This document shows, in pieces, positions 17,760 to 27,000 of a stretch of DNA of 64,000 bases. The DNA comes from Lachnospiraceae bacterium. Lineage in GTDB: Bacteria; Bacillota; Clostridia; Lachnospirales; Lachnospiraceae. The position numbers and the translations under genes are program-made. The stretch spans positions 28,081 through 92,080 of the forward strand of contig JAQXTA010000044.1 in assembly GCA_029219245.1 (NCBI GenBank), in the 5' to 3' direction. Position 1 is the first letter of the stretch; every line of letters starts with the position of its first letter. Under the pieces are notes generated by a model. That model had not been told where the DNA came from, did no database searches, and saw only the letters and a program-made list of their open reading frames with translations.

Positions 17760-18645
17760 TGCACTTTTTTATACGCTTCGTCAGGGATTCAGTAATCTTT
17801 TCCGGAACAAATGGTTTACACTTGCATCTATTGCTACAATCAGTGCGTGTTTATTTTTATTTGGATTGTTTTATGCGATTATTATTAATTTTCAGCATAT
17901 CGTAAAGACAGCAGAGCAGGGTGTATCGGTTACGGTCTTTTTTGATGAAGGAATAGAGGATAGCAGAATCCAGGAAATTGGCGAATTGATTTCCAAGAGA
18001 CCGGAAGTAGCAGATATTCATTATGTATCTGCAGAAGAAGCATGGGAAACCTTTAAGGAAGAATATCTTGGCGAGTATGCAGATGGATTTACCGAAAATC
18101 CGCTTGCTGATTCTGCCAACTATGAAATTTATTTGAATGATGTTTCCATGCAGTCGGCACTGGTAACTTATTTGGAATCTGTTGATGGAGTCAGAATGGT
18201 AAACAGGTCTGAAATTACAGCAACGACACTGACCGGTGTGAATGCGCTGGTAGCATATGTTTCTGTTGGTATTATTGCGATTTTGTTTGCGGTATCTGTA
18301 TTCTTAATCAGCAATACGGTTACAATCGGTATCTCCGTCAGAAAAGAAGAAATCAACATTATGAAATATATTGGTGCAACGGACCTTTTTGTAAGATCTC
18401 CGTTTGTGATTGAAGGTATGTTGATTGGTCTGATTGGTGCAGCGATTCCACTGGGAATTATCTATATTTTATATAATATCGTAATGGAGTATATATTGGA
18501 AAGATTTTCCATGCTTTCCACTTTGCTTAGTTTTTTGACGGTAGAGGAAATTTTCAATGTGCTGACGCCGGTATCGCTTGGCATCGGTGTGGGTATTGGT
18601 TTCCTGGGTAGTATTGTTACTGTTAGAAAACATCTTAGAGTATAA
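17749..18645 (+). CDS. ftsX: Cell division protein FtsX
   Basis: 298 residues, four membrane segments (about residues 22-45, 168-195, 220-245, 267-290) with a large extracellular loop between the first two that would contact the hydrolase or its activator. The start is ATG 17749 with GGAGG 8 bases upstream, lying inside the end of ftsE. The next gene, an M23 coiled-coil hydrolase, is its probable extracellular partner. Confidence 0.94.
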   Translation: MRISALFYTLRQGFSNLFRNKWFTLASIATISACLFLFGLFYAIIINFQHIVKTAEQGVSVTVFFDEGIEDSRIQEIGELISKRPEVADIHYVSAEEAWETFKEEYLGEYADGFTENPLADSANYEIYLNDVSMQSALVTYLESVDGVRMVNRSEITATTLTGVNALVAYVSVGIIAILFAVSVFLISNTVTIGISVRKEEINIMKYIGATDLFVRSPFVIEGMLIGLIGAAIPLGIIYILYNIVMEYILERFSMLSTLLSFLTVEEIFNVLTPVSLGIGVGIGFLGSIVTVRKHLRV

Positions 18646-18683
18646 TGGAAGATGGTTGTAACGACGAAAGGCAGTATGACCGA

Positions 18684-19892
18684 ATGAAGTTTTTGAAAAA
18701 AATATTATGTGTAACAGTCTGTATTAGTATGATACTTCTTTGTCCGCCGGAAACCGTACAGGCAATAACAAATGCCAGTATTCAGGAGAAGGAGAAAGAG
18801 ATTGAGGAAGCTAAAAAAGAAGTAGAAACATTAAAATCCAGTCTTACAGATGTAGAACAGGTAAAAAAAGAACTTGAAAAATCCAAAAGCGATCTGACGG
18901 CCTATGTAACACAGCTGGATATGGAACTTGGTACGATTCAGGAGAAAATTGAAGAGTATAAACAACTGATTACCGATAAGGAAGCTGAAATTACGGAGAC
19001 GACAGAAGAATTGAATGATGCAATTGCCAGACAGGAAGAACAGTATGAGGCAATGAAGCGGCGTATCAAATTTATGTATGAAAAAGGAGATACGCTATAC
19101 TTAGAGCTTATCTTTTCATCAGAAGGTTTTTCCGACTCAATGAATAAGGCAGATTATATTGAGGCATTATCCTCATATGACAGGAAGAAGCTGGATGAAT
19201 ATATAGAAACAAAAGAAATGATTGCGCTTTGTAAAGAAGAACTGGAGGCTGAAAAAGAAATTTTGGATGAGGCAAGGGCGGCTGTGGAAGACGAAGAGGC
19301 AGCAGTCAGTAGTCTGATTTCTGAGAAGGAAGCACAGATTAATTCCGTATCTGCGGACATTACCAATAAAGAAGCGGCAATTAAGGAATATGAAGATATG
19401 ATAGCGGCTGAAAATGCCGAGATTGCTGCGTTGGAAAAAGCAGTTGCAGAAGAAAAAGCAAGGTTGGCAGCAGCAAATGCTTCTGCCAGAACTTATGATG
19501 GTGGTATGTTTGCATGGCCATGTCCTGGATATAAAAGAATTTCGGATGATTATGGAAACCGTATGCACCCGACACTGGGTATCCAGAAATTCCATAATGG
19601 CATAGACCTTGCAGCACCTGCCGGGACACCAATATTGGCTGCCTATAACGGAGATGTTGTGGCGGCAGCCTATAGCTCTACGATGGGAAATTATATTATG
19701 ATAGATCATGGAGATGGACTCTATACTATTTACATGCATGCATCAGCATTATATGTATCAAAGGGGCAGACCGTAACAAAAGGACAGACGATTGCAGGGG
19801 TTGGAACAACAGGACGTTCTACCGGAAATCATCTGCATTTTGGGGTGCGTTTGAATGGCAGTTATGTAAGTCCATGGAACTATTTAAAATAA
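18684..19892 (+). CDS. PcsB/EnvC-like M23 peptidoglycan hydrolase with coiled coil
   Basis: About 402 residues: signal peptide (KFLKKILCVTVCISMILL, cut near VQA), a long coiled coil of Glu/Lys/Ala heptads (about 35-260), and a C-terminal M23 (LytM) domain. Zinc ligands are visible in HNGID and in HLHFG, so unlike many EnvC proteins it is probably itself active. It lies directly after ftsEX, the normal position for the hydrolase gated by FtsEX. The start at 18684 is chosen for the signal peptide; the upstream ATG 18645, overlapping the ftsX stop, is an alternative. Confidence 0.92.
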   Translation: MKFLKKILCVTVCISMILLCPPETVQAITNASIQEKEKEIEEAKKEVETLKSSLTDVEQVKKELEKSKSDLTAYVTQLDMELGTIQEKIEEYKQLITDKEAEITETTEELNDAIARQEEQYEAMKRRIKFMYEKGDTLYLELIFSSEGFSDSMNKADYIEALSSYDRKKLDEYIETKEMIALCKEELEAEKEILDEARAAVEDEEAAVSSLISEKEAQINSVSADITNKEAAIKEYEDMIAAENAEIAALEKAVAEEKARLAAANASARTYDGGMFAWPCPGYKRISDDYGNRMHPTLGIQKFHNGIDLAAPAGTPILAAYNGDVVAAAYSSTMGNYIMIDHGDGLYTIYMHASALYVSKGQTVTKGQTIAGVGTTGRSTGNHLHFGVRLNGSYVSPWNYLK

Positions 19893-19902
19893 ATGGAGAT
19901 GA

Positions 19903-21267
19903 ATGATTTTGGATAATTCTGGATATAGTAATAATAAAACAAATCAGGGAGCTGTGAATAACTTGTATCCAAATGTCCCACAACAACAGACACCGCAATC
20001 GCAGCCTCCGCAACAGGAACAACACCAGACCGGCGGAATGTTTCTGTTCGGTCTGTTAACCGGTGTTATTGCTACGACATTAGTAACCGGTTGCGTTTAT
20101 ATCGGAATGAAGCTGAAAGATACCATGCAGCTTACCGCAGCGAAACAGACCAGTACAGACGGAAAAGCAGAAACATCGGAAGAAGATGTTATAAATGAAG
20201 AGTCTCTGGCGAAACTGAAAGCGATTGAAGACGTTATTAATGAGTATTACTATAAAGAGGAAGACATTGATACGGATGAAATGGTAGAAGGCATGTATGC
20301 CGGAATGGTAGATGCATTAGGAGATCCCTATTCTGTTTATTATTCAGAGGAGGAATGGAATCAACTGATGGAAGAAACCGAGGGCATTTATTACGGAATC
20401 GGTGCGTATGTCAGTCTGGATGAAACAACGGGATTTGGAAAAATCAGTGGTGTGATTGATAATACACCGGCACAGGAAGCCGGATTACGCGAGAATGATC
20501 TGATTTATCAGGTGGATGGCGAATCCATGCAGGGAAAGGACTTATCGGGAATCGTTTCTTATATTAAAGGAGAGGAAGGAACCATTGTTCATCTGACTTT
20601 ATACAGAGAAGGAGAACCGGACTTTCTGGAGATAGATATTGAAAGAAGAAAGATAGAAGCACCTACGGTCAATTATGAAATGCTGGATAATGGAATCGGT
20701 TATATTCAGATAACGGAGTTTGATGAGGTAACAGTAGACCAGTTTACTGAAGCAATGGCAGTAATAAAAGGTTCGGATGCCAAAGGTCTTATTCTTGATT
20801 TACGAAGTAATCCGGGCGGAAGTCTTTCGGCAGTTGTTGACATTGCAAGACAGATTTTACCGTCAGGACTGATTGTATATACAGAGGATCGTAACGGTGA
20901 ACGGACGGAATATAGTTGTGATGGTAAAAATGAATTACAGATACCTATGATTGTTCTTGTAAATGGAAATTCAGCCAGTGCATCAGAGATTCTGGCTGGT
21001 GCAATTAAAGATTATGGAACAGGTACATTGATTGGGACAACAACGTTTGGTAAGGGCATTGTGCAGAGAGTTTTACCGCTTACGGATGGAACAGCATTGA
21101 AATTAACTGTCAGCGCTTATTATACGCCCAAAGGAAATAATATTCATGGTATTGGTATAGAACCGGATATTGTCTGCGAGTTTGATGCAGATTCCTATTA
21201 TGATAATGGAGAGGATAATCAACTGGAACGTGCCAAAGAAGAAGTGACGAAGATGATAACGGAATAA
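19903..21267 (+). CDS. S41 family C-terminal processing protease (CtpA-like)
   Basis: 454 residues: a Gln/Pro-rich cytoplasmic N terminus (QTPQSQPPQQEQ), one membrane segment (about 45-65), a PDZ domain (about 155-240; GIGAYV then PAQEAGLRENDLI), and the S41 catalytic core. The nucleophile is in GNSASASEIL and the lysine in TTFGKGIVQ. CtpA-type proteases control the level of M23 and other hydrolases, which suits its place after the FtsEX hydrolase gene. A strong terminator follows. Confidence 0.93.
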   Translation: MILDNSGYSNNKTNQGAVNNLYPNVPQQQTPQSQPPQQEQHQTGGMFLFGLLTGVIATTLVTGCVYIGMKLKDTMQLTAAKQTSTDGKAETSEEDVINEESLAKLKAIEDVINEYYYKEEDIDTDEMVEGMYAGMVDALGDPYSVYYSEEEWNQLMEETEGIYYGIGAYVSLDETTGFGKISGVIDNTPAQEAGLRENDLIYQVDGESMQGKDLSGIVSYIKGEEGTIVHLTLYREGEPDFLEIDIERRKIEAPTVNYEMLDNGIGYIQITEFDEVTVDQFTEAMAVIKGSDAKGLILDLRSNPGGSLSAVVDIARQILPSGLIVYTEDRNGERTEYSCDGKNELQIPMIVLVNGNSASASEILAGAIKDYGTGTLIGTTTFGKGIVQRVLPLTDGTALKLTVSAYYTPKGNNIHGIGIEPDIVCEFDADSYYDNGEDNQLERAKEEVTKMITE

Positions 21268-21303
21268 TTGAAACAAGGTTATGCATTAAGAGAAATGATA
21301 AGT

Positions 21304-21353
21304 AAAAATACCACATATTTATAGGCAGTAAATGCGGAATATGTGGTATTTTT
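21304..21353 (+). terminator. Terminator after ctpA-like gene
   Basis: Sixteen-base perfect stem AAAAATACCACATATT / AATATGTGGTATTTTT with an 18-base loop; the A/T arms can terminate in both directions. Confidence 0.8.
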
Positions 21354-21375
21354 GTGCCTTTTTTCTCTATGCCAG

Positions 21376-21404
21376 TTGACATAAGGCTTGAGAAATAGTA
21401 ACAT
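21376..21404 (+). promoter_or_regulatory. Promoter of the large surface protein gene
   Basis: TTGACA (21376-21381) and TAACAT (21399-21404) with 17-base spacing. Confidence 0.6.
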
Positions 21405-21486
21405 TAAATACGTTAACATAATGTGGCAATATGCCTTTCAAACTAGCACAAAACAATGAATGGAGTGCGAAAGGGTCTTATTACAA

Positions 21487-24400
21487 ATGAAAAAGAATAG
21501 AAGTATCAGTAGAAAAATCAAGTCTTTATCCTATATATTAGTAGCTGTAATAGGGATGCTTCAGCCATGTACAGCATTGGCAATCGCACCGGATGGAACA
21601 GTAACAGAAAGTACAGATGAGAAAGATAATAATATCCAAAATGTGAAAAATATCATTGCTTTTGAAGAATTATCAGAGGATGATTCCTATTTTTCTTGTA
21701 TGTATAAGCCAACGTTGGAAGAACTTTTAGAAGTATTTCCGATGACACTTTTCGTACAATTTGAAGGGGAGGAAGCTCAGGAAGAAATAGAAGTTTTCTG
21801 GGAATGTGAGGAGGATTTTGATAACTCTGAGTCTTTGCTCTATACCTTTTACCCCAAATGGGATGAAACAGAATATGTGATCGCCGATACTGTGAAAGAT
21901 ACAATAGAGATTCCTTCCATAACGGTAGAAGTACAGGCCGGATTGATTAAAGATTTGGAAGAGGCACAGAATGCGCTAGGGGATATTCTGGAAGAAAAGA
22001 GTATTCTTGCGCTTGTATATTTATGTGATAAATATGAAGTAAAAGAAAATGCTGCTTATGAAGGAACAAGTATTGCTACGGTAACCTGTGGACAGTCTGT
22101 AATGATTACCGGTGTTGATTTAGATGAAAACGGAAATATATGGTATCAGATAACTTTCTATCAGAATGGTACGGAATATACAGGCTTTATTGAAAGAGAT
22201 TATCTGGCAACCTCAGATGAGGACCTGGCAGTATGGGAAGAAATCTATATTAACTTTGAGGCAATGCCGATGGTAATGGCGTTATCAGCAGGTTGCCCGG
22301 ATATAGACCAGTTCCCTGCTTCTTATCAGAATGCCCTTTATGCACTGAAAGAGACTCACCCTAACTGGATTTTTGTCAAAATGGATACCGGACTGGATTG
22401 GAATACGGTAATTGCAAATGAACTGGGAGATAAGAGTCTGATTCATTCATCCAGTCCCGGTTCCTGGCAGAATGGTACATACGGGCAGGGATGGAGTTAT
22501 GCATCGGAAGGAATCCTGAAGTACTATATGGATCCCAGAAATTTCTTGTCTGATCCTGCTATTTTTCAGTTTGAACAGTTAACCTATAATGGTTCTTATC
22601 ATACAACAGAGGCGGTACAGGAGATTATCAAAAATTCTTTTATGTATTCGACCATTCCGGGAGACAGTAAGACTTATGCACAAGCCTTTAAAGATATCGG
22701 ACAGAGCCTTGGTATCAGCCCGTTCCATCTGGCATCCCGGGTATTACAGGAACAGGGAGCACAGGGAACTTCACCACTGATTTCCGGCTCTTATAGTGGC
22801 TATGTGGGGTATTATAATTATTTTAATGTGGGAGCTTCCGGTAAGACAAATACGGAAGTGATTGTCAGCGGACTGGAAACAGCCAAAAATAGAGGATGGA
22901 ATACGCGGTATAAATCTTTAAATGGCGGTGCATCTGTCATTGGTCAAAACTATATTACCAAAGGACAGGATACTCTTTACCTGGAAAAATTTAATGTATC
23001 AAACGGACAGCATGCAAATTTTACACACCAGTATATGCAGAATATAAAGGCACCGACTTCCGAAGCACCCAATGTTCGCAAGGCTTATTATAACGCCGGA
23101 GCCTTGGAGAACAGTTTTGTTTTCAAAATACCGGTTTATAGAAATATGCCGGCATCCGCATGCGCTAAGCCGGATACAACAGATTCCCTTACTTTAGATA
23201 AAACCAGTATTAGTAATCTGGAAGTGGATAAAACTGCAAAAATAACACCCTATATCAATGGCGCAAAAGTCGACAGCGTAAGTGATATGAAATTTACAAC
23301 GAGTAATGCAACAGTTGCTACGGTTGACAGCCAGGGAAAGATTACGGCTGTTGCACCGGGAACGGCAACTATCAGCTGCTCCAGAAGCGGTGCAAATACG
23401 GCAAGTTGCAGTGTAACAGTAATAAAAGCAACACCAAGTGTAACAACACCTACCCTTTCACCGGTTACTTATAAAGAAGGATTGAAGATTTCAGATGTCA
23501 GCTTACCGGATGGCTGGACTTGGGAAAAAGGCGATACGGCAATTAAGGCAGGAACAATTTCCTATCCGGCTGTTTATACACCTTCGGATTCAACAAAATA
23601 TAATATGGTGACAAAGGAAATCAGCTTTACCGTTACAAAGGCAATTCCCGATTGCCAGATGCCGAAAAATCTGACTACAGAAACCGGTTCAAGACTTGGA
23701 GATATTACACTGCCGAATGGATTCACATGGGAAAGTAATACAGAAACAGAGTTAAAAGAGGCCGGAGAGTATACTTTCTATGTTTCTTATAATCCGGATA
23801 CAGATAACTATTATACAGTGAGCCATATTCCGGTTGTTGTTCAGGCAATCGGGGAAGATATTGAGGATGAAGATGATGAGGATAATGCCTCATCTTCCGG
23901 CAGTACAGTGTCAAGTAGCGGAAGTACAGGTGGCGGAAGCGGTACCGGTACAAACGGCGGAAGCAACACAAATACGGGCACCGGAAGTGGCACAGTAACG
24001 AGCAGTGGAAGTACGAATAACGGAAGTAGTACAACGACAAGCAGTGGAAGTACAGGAAACGGCACGATTACCAGTAGCGGAAGCAGTACGACAACAAGCA
24101 GCGGAAGTAGTACCAATACAAGCAACGGAAGCAGTACGACAACAAGTAGCGGAAGTAGTACGATAACGAGCAGTGCAAGCAGTACCAATACAAGCAACGG
24201 AAGCAGTACGACAACGAGCAGCGGAAGTAGTACCACTACAAGCAACGGAAGCAGTACGACAACCAGCAGCGGAAGCAGTACAACGACAAGTAGTGGAAGT
24301 ACAGGAAACGGCACGACTACCAGTAGCGGAAGCAGTACGACAACAAGCAGCGGAAGCGGCACGACCACAAGCAGTGGTAACGGAAGCAGTACAACGACGA

Positions 24401-26103
24401 GCAGTGCAAGCAGTACCAATACAAGCAACGGAAGCAGTACGACAACGAACAGCGGAAGCAGTACCAATACCAATACAAGCAGCGGAAGTACAGGAAACGG
24501 CACGATTACCAGTAGCGGAAGCAGCACAGTAACGAGCAGCGAAAGCAGCACGACAACGAGCAGTGCAAGCAGTACCAATACAAGCAGCGGAAGCAGTACG
24601 ACAACGAGCAGCGGAAGCAGCACAGTGACGAGCAGTGCAAGCAGTACCAATACAAGCAGCGGAAGCAGTACGACAACGAGCAGTGGAAGTACAGGAAACG
24701 GCACGATTACCAGTAGCGGAAGCAGCACAGTAACGAGCAGCGGAAGCAGCACGACAACGAGCAGTGCAAGCAGTACCAATACAAGCAGCGGAAGCAGTAC
24801 GACAACGAGCAGTGCAAGCAGTACGACAACAAGTAGCGGAAGCAGCACAGTAACGAGCAGCGGAAGCAGTACGACTACCAGTAGCGGAAGCGGTACGACA
24901 ACGAGCAGTGCAAGCAGTACGACAACAAGTAACGGAAGTAGCACGACAACAAGTAATGCAAGTGCAGGAAATAGTGTGAATACGACAAACGGAATTACAA
25001 ATAATAATATTGAGTCAGTTCCAAATGTCGGAAATACAAGTACCGGAACAAGCAAGAAGAATAAGCCTGCAGCAAATGGAGCAGTAGCGGTAGATTCACA
25101 GACTGTTTTAAGTGCAGAGGATTTTCAGGTGGAAGAAAGTGCACAGGAAACAGAAGAGGTAACTTTTACGAAACCATCCGTAGCAATTGAAATGGATGAT
25201 ACTACCATTCTGACGGTTGAAAAGCTCCAGATGGCAAAGGGAAAAGATTTCATATTAGAGCTGAATATGGGAAATCAAGCTGCATGGAGTATTGATGTCG
25301 CCTCGGCAGATTTGAATACCCTGACTTCGGTTGATATGGGTATTACATTTGGTGCAAATGATATTCCGATAGAATTGATTGATGAATTCGCAGATGGAAA
25401 TGAATATTTGCAGTTTACGCTAGCACATGATGGACCGTTTGGATTTGATGCAATATTAGAGGTCACATTAAATCCGGAGGATTGCGGCAGATATGCAAAT
25501 CTGTTCTATTATAATCCGGAAACAAAACAGTTGGAATTTGTCTGTGATGCAATTATCGATGCAGAGGGCAAAGCTCACTTCCAGATGGATCATGCTTCCA
25601 GCTATGTTATTATTGTAAGCGACCAATCCTTGTCAGGATTACTGGAAACGGGTGGAGATAATGGTATAATCAAATGGATTATTATTGGTGTATTCATTTT
25701 CATGCTTTTGGTAGTAACAGGCTATGGTGTTTTCTTCTTCTGGAAAAGGAAACAGGAAGAAGATGAGGAAGAAGAAAAACCTGCACGAAAGAATCCCACA
25801 AGGGAAAAAGAGCAGATAGTCAAGAAGAAAGTAGAACAGCAAGAGCTTGAAGCGGTAGAAATGAGCCTCTCTACAGAAGATGACTGGATTGAAGATAAGG
25901 ACTGGAAGGAACCTGTAGATACAGAAGAACCGAAGTCTGATTCCGAGCCGGAACCGGAGATGGGCAGTGAATTTGCGGATGACCATGCAGAGGATGACTG
26001 GATAGACGATGATGAGTGGGATATCGGGAATGACTGGATGGACGATGCAGAATGGGAGAAAAAGAAGCAAGCCGATAAGGCGAAAGAACAGAAGAAAGAA
26101 TAA
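21487..26103 (+). CDS. Large surface glucosaminidase with Ser/Thr repeat stalk and cytoplasmic acidic tail
   Basis: About 1538 residues. In order: signal peptide (1-35); SH3-like part (about 195-245; ENAAYEGTSIATV); a LytD-type N-acetylglucosaminidase domain (about 290-560) with the catalytic-region ASRVLQEQGAQGT and YYNYFNVGA; a Big2-type Ig domain (about 570-650); two related domains with LPDGWTWE and LPNGFTWE (about 655-790); an octad Ser/Thr/Gly repeat stalk (about 797-1165); a folded domain (about 1215-1385); one membrane helix (about 1396-1420); and a cytoplasmic tail rich in Asp/Glu with repeated DDW motifs. The start ATG 21487 follows GAAAGGG; ATG 21460 has no site. It probably trims septal glycan while anchored in the membrane. 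There is no LPXTG motif. Confidence 0.88.
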   Translation: MKKNRSISRKIKSLSYILVAVIGMLQPCTALAIAPDGTVTESTDEKDNNIQNVKNIIAFEELSEDDSYFSCMYKPTLEELLEVFPMTLFVQFEGEEAQEEIEVFWECEEDFDNSESLLYTFYPKWDETEYVIADTVKDTIEIPSITVEVQAGLIKDLEEAQNALGDILEEKSILALVYLCDKYEVKENAAYEGTSIATVTCGQSVMITGVDLDENGNIWYQITFYQNGTEYTGFIERDYLATSDEDLAVWEEIYINFEAMPMVMALSAGCPDIDQFPASYQNALYALKETHPNWIFVKMDTGLDWNTVIANELGDKSLIHSSSPGSWQNGTYGQGWSYASEGILKYYMDPRNFLSDPAIFQFEQLTYNGSYHTTEAVQEIIKNSFMYSTIPGDSKTYAQAFKDIGQSLGISPFHLASRVLQEQGAQGTSPLISGSYSGYVGYYNYFNVGASGKTNTEVIVSGLETAKNRGWNTRYKSLNGGASVIGQNYITKGQDTLYLEKFNVSNGQHANFTHQYMQNIKAPTSEAPNVRKAYYNAGALENSFVFKIPVYRNMPASACAKPDTTDSLTLDKTSISNLEVDKTAKITPYINGAKVDSVSDMKFTTSNATVATVDSQGKITAVAPGTATISCSRSGANTASCSVTVIKATPSVTTPTLSPVTYKEGLKISDVSLPDGWTWEKGDTAIKAGTISYPAVYTPSDSTKYNMVTKEISFTVTKAIPDCQMPKNLTTETGSRLGDITLPNGFTWESNTETELKEAGEYTFYVSYNPDTDNYYTVSHIPVVVQAIGEDIEDEDDEDNASSSGSTVSSSGSTGGGSGTGTNGGSNTNTGTGSGTVTSSGSTNNGSSTTTSSGSTGNGTITSSGSSTTTSSGSSTNTSNGSSTTTSSGSSTITSSASSTNTSNGSSTTTSSGSSTTTSNGSSTTTSSGSSTTTSSGSTGNGTTTSSGSSTTTSSGSGTTTSSGNGSSTTTSSASSTNTSNGSSTTTNSGSSTNTNTSSGSTGNGTITSSGSSTVTSSESSTTTSSASSTNTSSGSSTTTSSGSSTVTSSASSTNTSSGSSTTTSSGSTGNGTITSSGSSTVTSSGSSTTTSSASSTNTSSGSSTTTSSASSTTTSSGSSTVTSSGSSTTTSSGSGTTTSSASSTTTSNGSSTTTSNASAGNSVNTTNGITNNNIESVPNVGNTSTGTSKKNKPAANGAVAVDSQTVLSAEDFQVEESAQETEEVTFTKPSVAIEMDDTTILTVEKLQMAKGKDFILELNMGNQAAWSIDVASADLNTLTSVDMGITFGANDIPIELIDEFADGNEYLQFTLAHDGPFGFDAILEVTLNPEDCGRYANLFYYNPETKQLEFVCDAIIDAEGKAHFQMDHASSYVIIVSDQSLSGLLETGGDNGIIKWIIIGVFIFMLLVVTGYGVFFFWKRKQEEDEEEEKPARKNPTREKEQIVKKKVEQQELEAVEMSLSTEDDWIEDKDWKEPVDTEEPKSDSEPEPEMGSEFADDHAEDDWIDDDEWDIGNDWMDDAEWEKKKQADKAKEQKKE
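23886..24966 (+). repeat. Minisatellite encoding Ser/Thr/Gly repeats
   Basis: About 1.08 kb of degenerate 24-base units, each coding roughly for GSSTTTSS, with interspersed ASSTNTSS, GSSTVTSS and GSTGNGT(I/T)TSS variants. Larger blocks of units are themselves repeated, for example around 24484-24560 and 24683-24760. The array is likely to vary in length by recombination or slippage and is prone to mis-assembly. Confidence 0.92.
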
Positions 26104-26122
26104 TCATAAAAAATAAGCGATA

Positions 26123-26164
26123 AAATAAAGTGTGTAAGTCGGTATGACATTACACACTTTATTT
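26123..26164. terminator. Bidirectional terminator between convergent genes
   Basis: Fifteen-base stem AAATAAAGTGTGTAA / TTACACACTTTATTT between the surface protein gene and the oppositely oriented ecfT. Confidence 0.8.
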
Positions 26165-26172
26165 GTGTCCGG

Positions 26173-27000
26173 TTACAGAAACGGATTGTAAAATCTGCTG
26201 CCGTCCGAAAAGGTAATCAGAAATGCAGTAATTGTAAAAGCAATGGTTACGACAAGAGTCAGATAATCATTTCGTTTAAACGGTTTGGCAGAATACCAGG
26301 TTCTCTTTTTGTATTTTCCAAAGCCACGAAGCTCCATAGCATTGCTGACAACGTCGATTCGTTCCATGCTGGAGAAAATAAGTGGGAAAATAATTGCTGC
26401 CATGCTTTTTATCCGGTTAGTAAAAAAGGCTTTTTTAGACATTTCAATTCCCCGGGCTTCCTGTGCATGTTTGATTTTGGAGAAATCATCCTGTACATCG
26501 GGAATGTAGCGGAGTGCTATGGCAACAGCATAACCTATATTATAATGGATTCCTACTTTATTCATCGAAGCGGCAAACTCACTTGGATTTGTCGTAACGA
26601 TAAACATAAAGACTGCCGGAATTACTGTCAGATATTTCAACATGACATTAAATTCATAGAAAAGCTGCTCTTTGGTAAGCGTGTAATTACCGAACAGATG
26701 CCATAATGGTGTCTCGGTGCCATAAATTTTGCACCCTTGTCTGGGTGAAAAGAAAAAAATGGCAATCAGATTGATGCATAGAAACAGCATAATAAATTTA
26801 AATACAGTTCCAACCTGTTTCCATTTTGTTTTGGACATGGCGAAGATTATGAGGCTTAGCAGCAGCATGACGAGCAACACCCGGGTGTCATAGGATATCA
26901 TGCTGGTAATCGACCAAAGCAGAAAGAAAATCAGCTTAGTAACACCACTTAGTCTGTGAATCCATGTATCTTTTTCTTCATAAGATAGTACACGTGACAC
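26173..27000 (-). CDS. ecfT: ECF transporter transmembrane protein EcfT
   Basis: 275 residues with about five membrane segments and the cytoplasmic coupling region typical of EcfT (AQEARGIEM in the first coupling helix; ERIDVVSNAMELRGFGK in the second, both with the Ala-Arg-Gly type motif). It starts at GTG 27000, sharing one base with the stop of the ATPase gene (TAGTG), so translation is coupled. It forms the membrane scaffold of the ECF transporter encoded by the next two genes. Confidence 0.92.
   Translation of the reverse strand: MSRVLSYEEKDTWIHRLSGVTKLIFFLLWSITSMISYDTRVLLVMLLLSLIIFAMSKTKWKQVGTVFKFIMLFLCINLIAIFFFSPRQGCKIYGTETPLWHLFGNYTLTKEQLFYEFNVMLKYLTVIPAVFMFIVTTNPSEFAASMNKVGIHYNIGYAVAIALRYIPDVQDDFSKIKHAQEARGIEMSKKAFFTNRIKSMAAIIFPLIFSSMERIDVVSNAMELRGFGKYKKRTWYSAKPFKRNDYLTLVVTIAFTITAFLITFSDGSRFYNPFL

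Noticed and set aside
24173..24532. 119-codon + strand frame inside the repeat
   Set aside because: Another frame of the same minisatellite.
23886..24966. CRISPR-like array
   Set aside because: Units are direct, contiguous and coding; there are no unique spacers.
23841..25055. 404-codon open frame on the - strand with Val/Leu repeats
   Set aside because: It is the antisense mirror of the Ser/Thr repeat of the surface protein gene; the biased repeat has no stop codons in several frames. No ribosome binding site or domain supports it.
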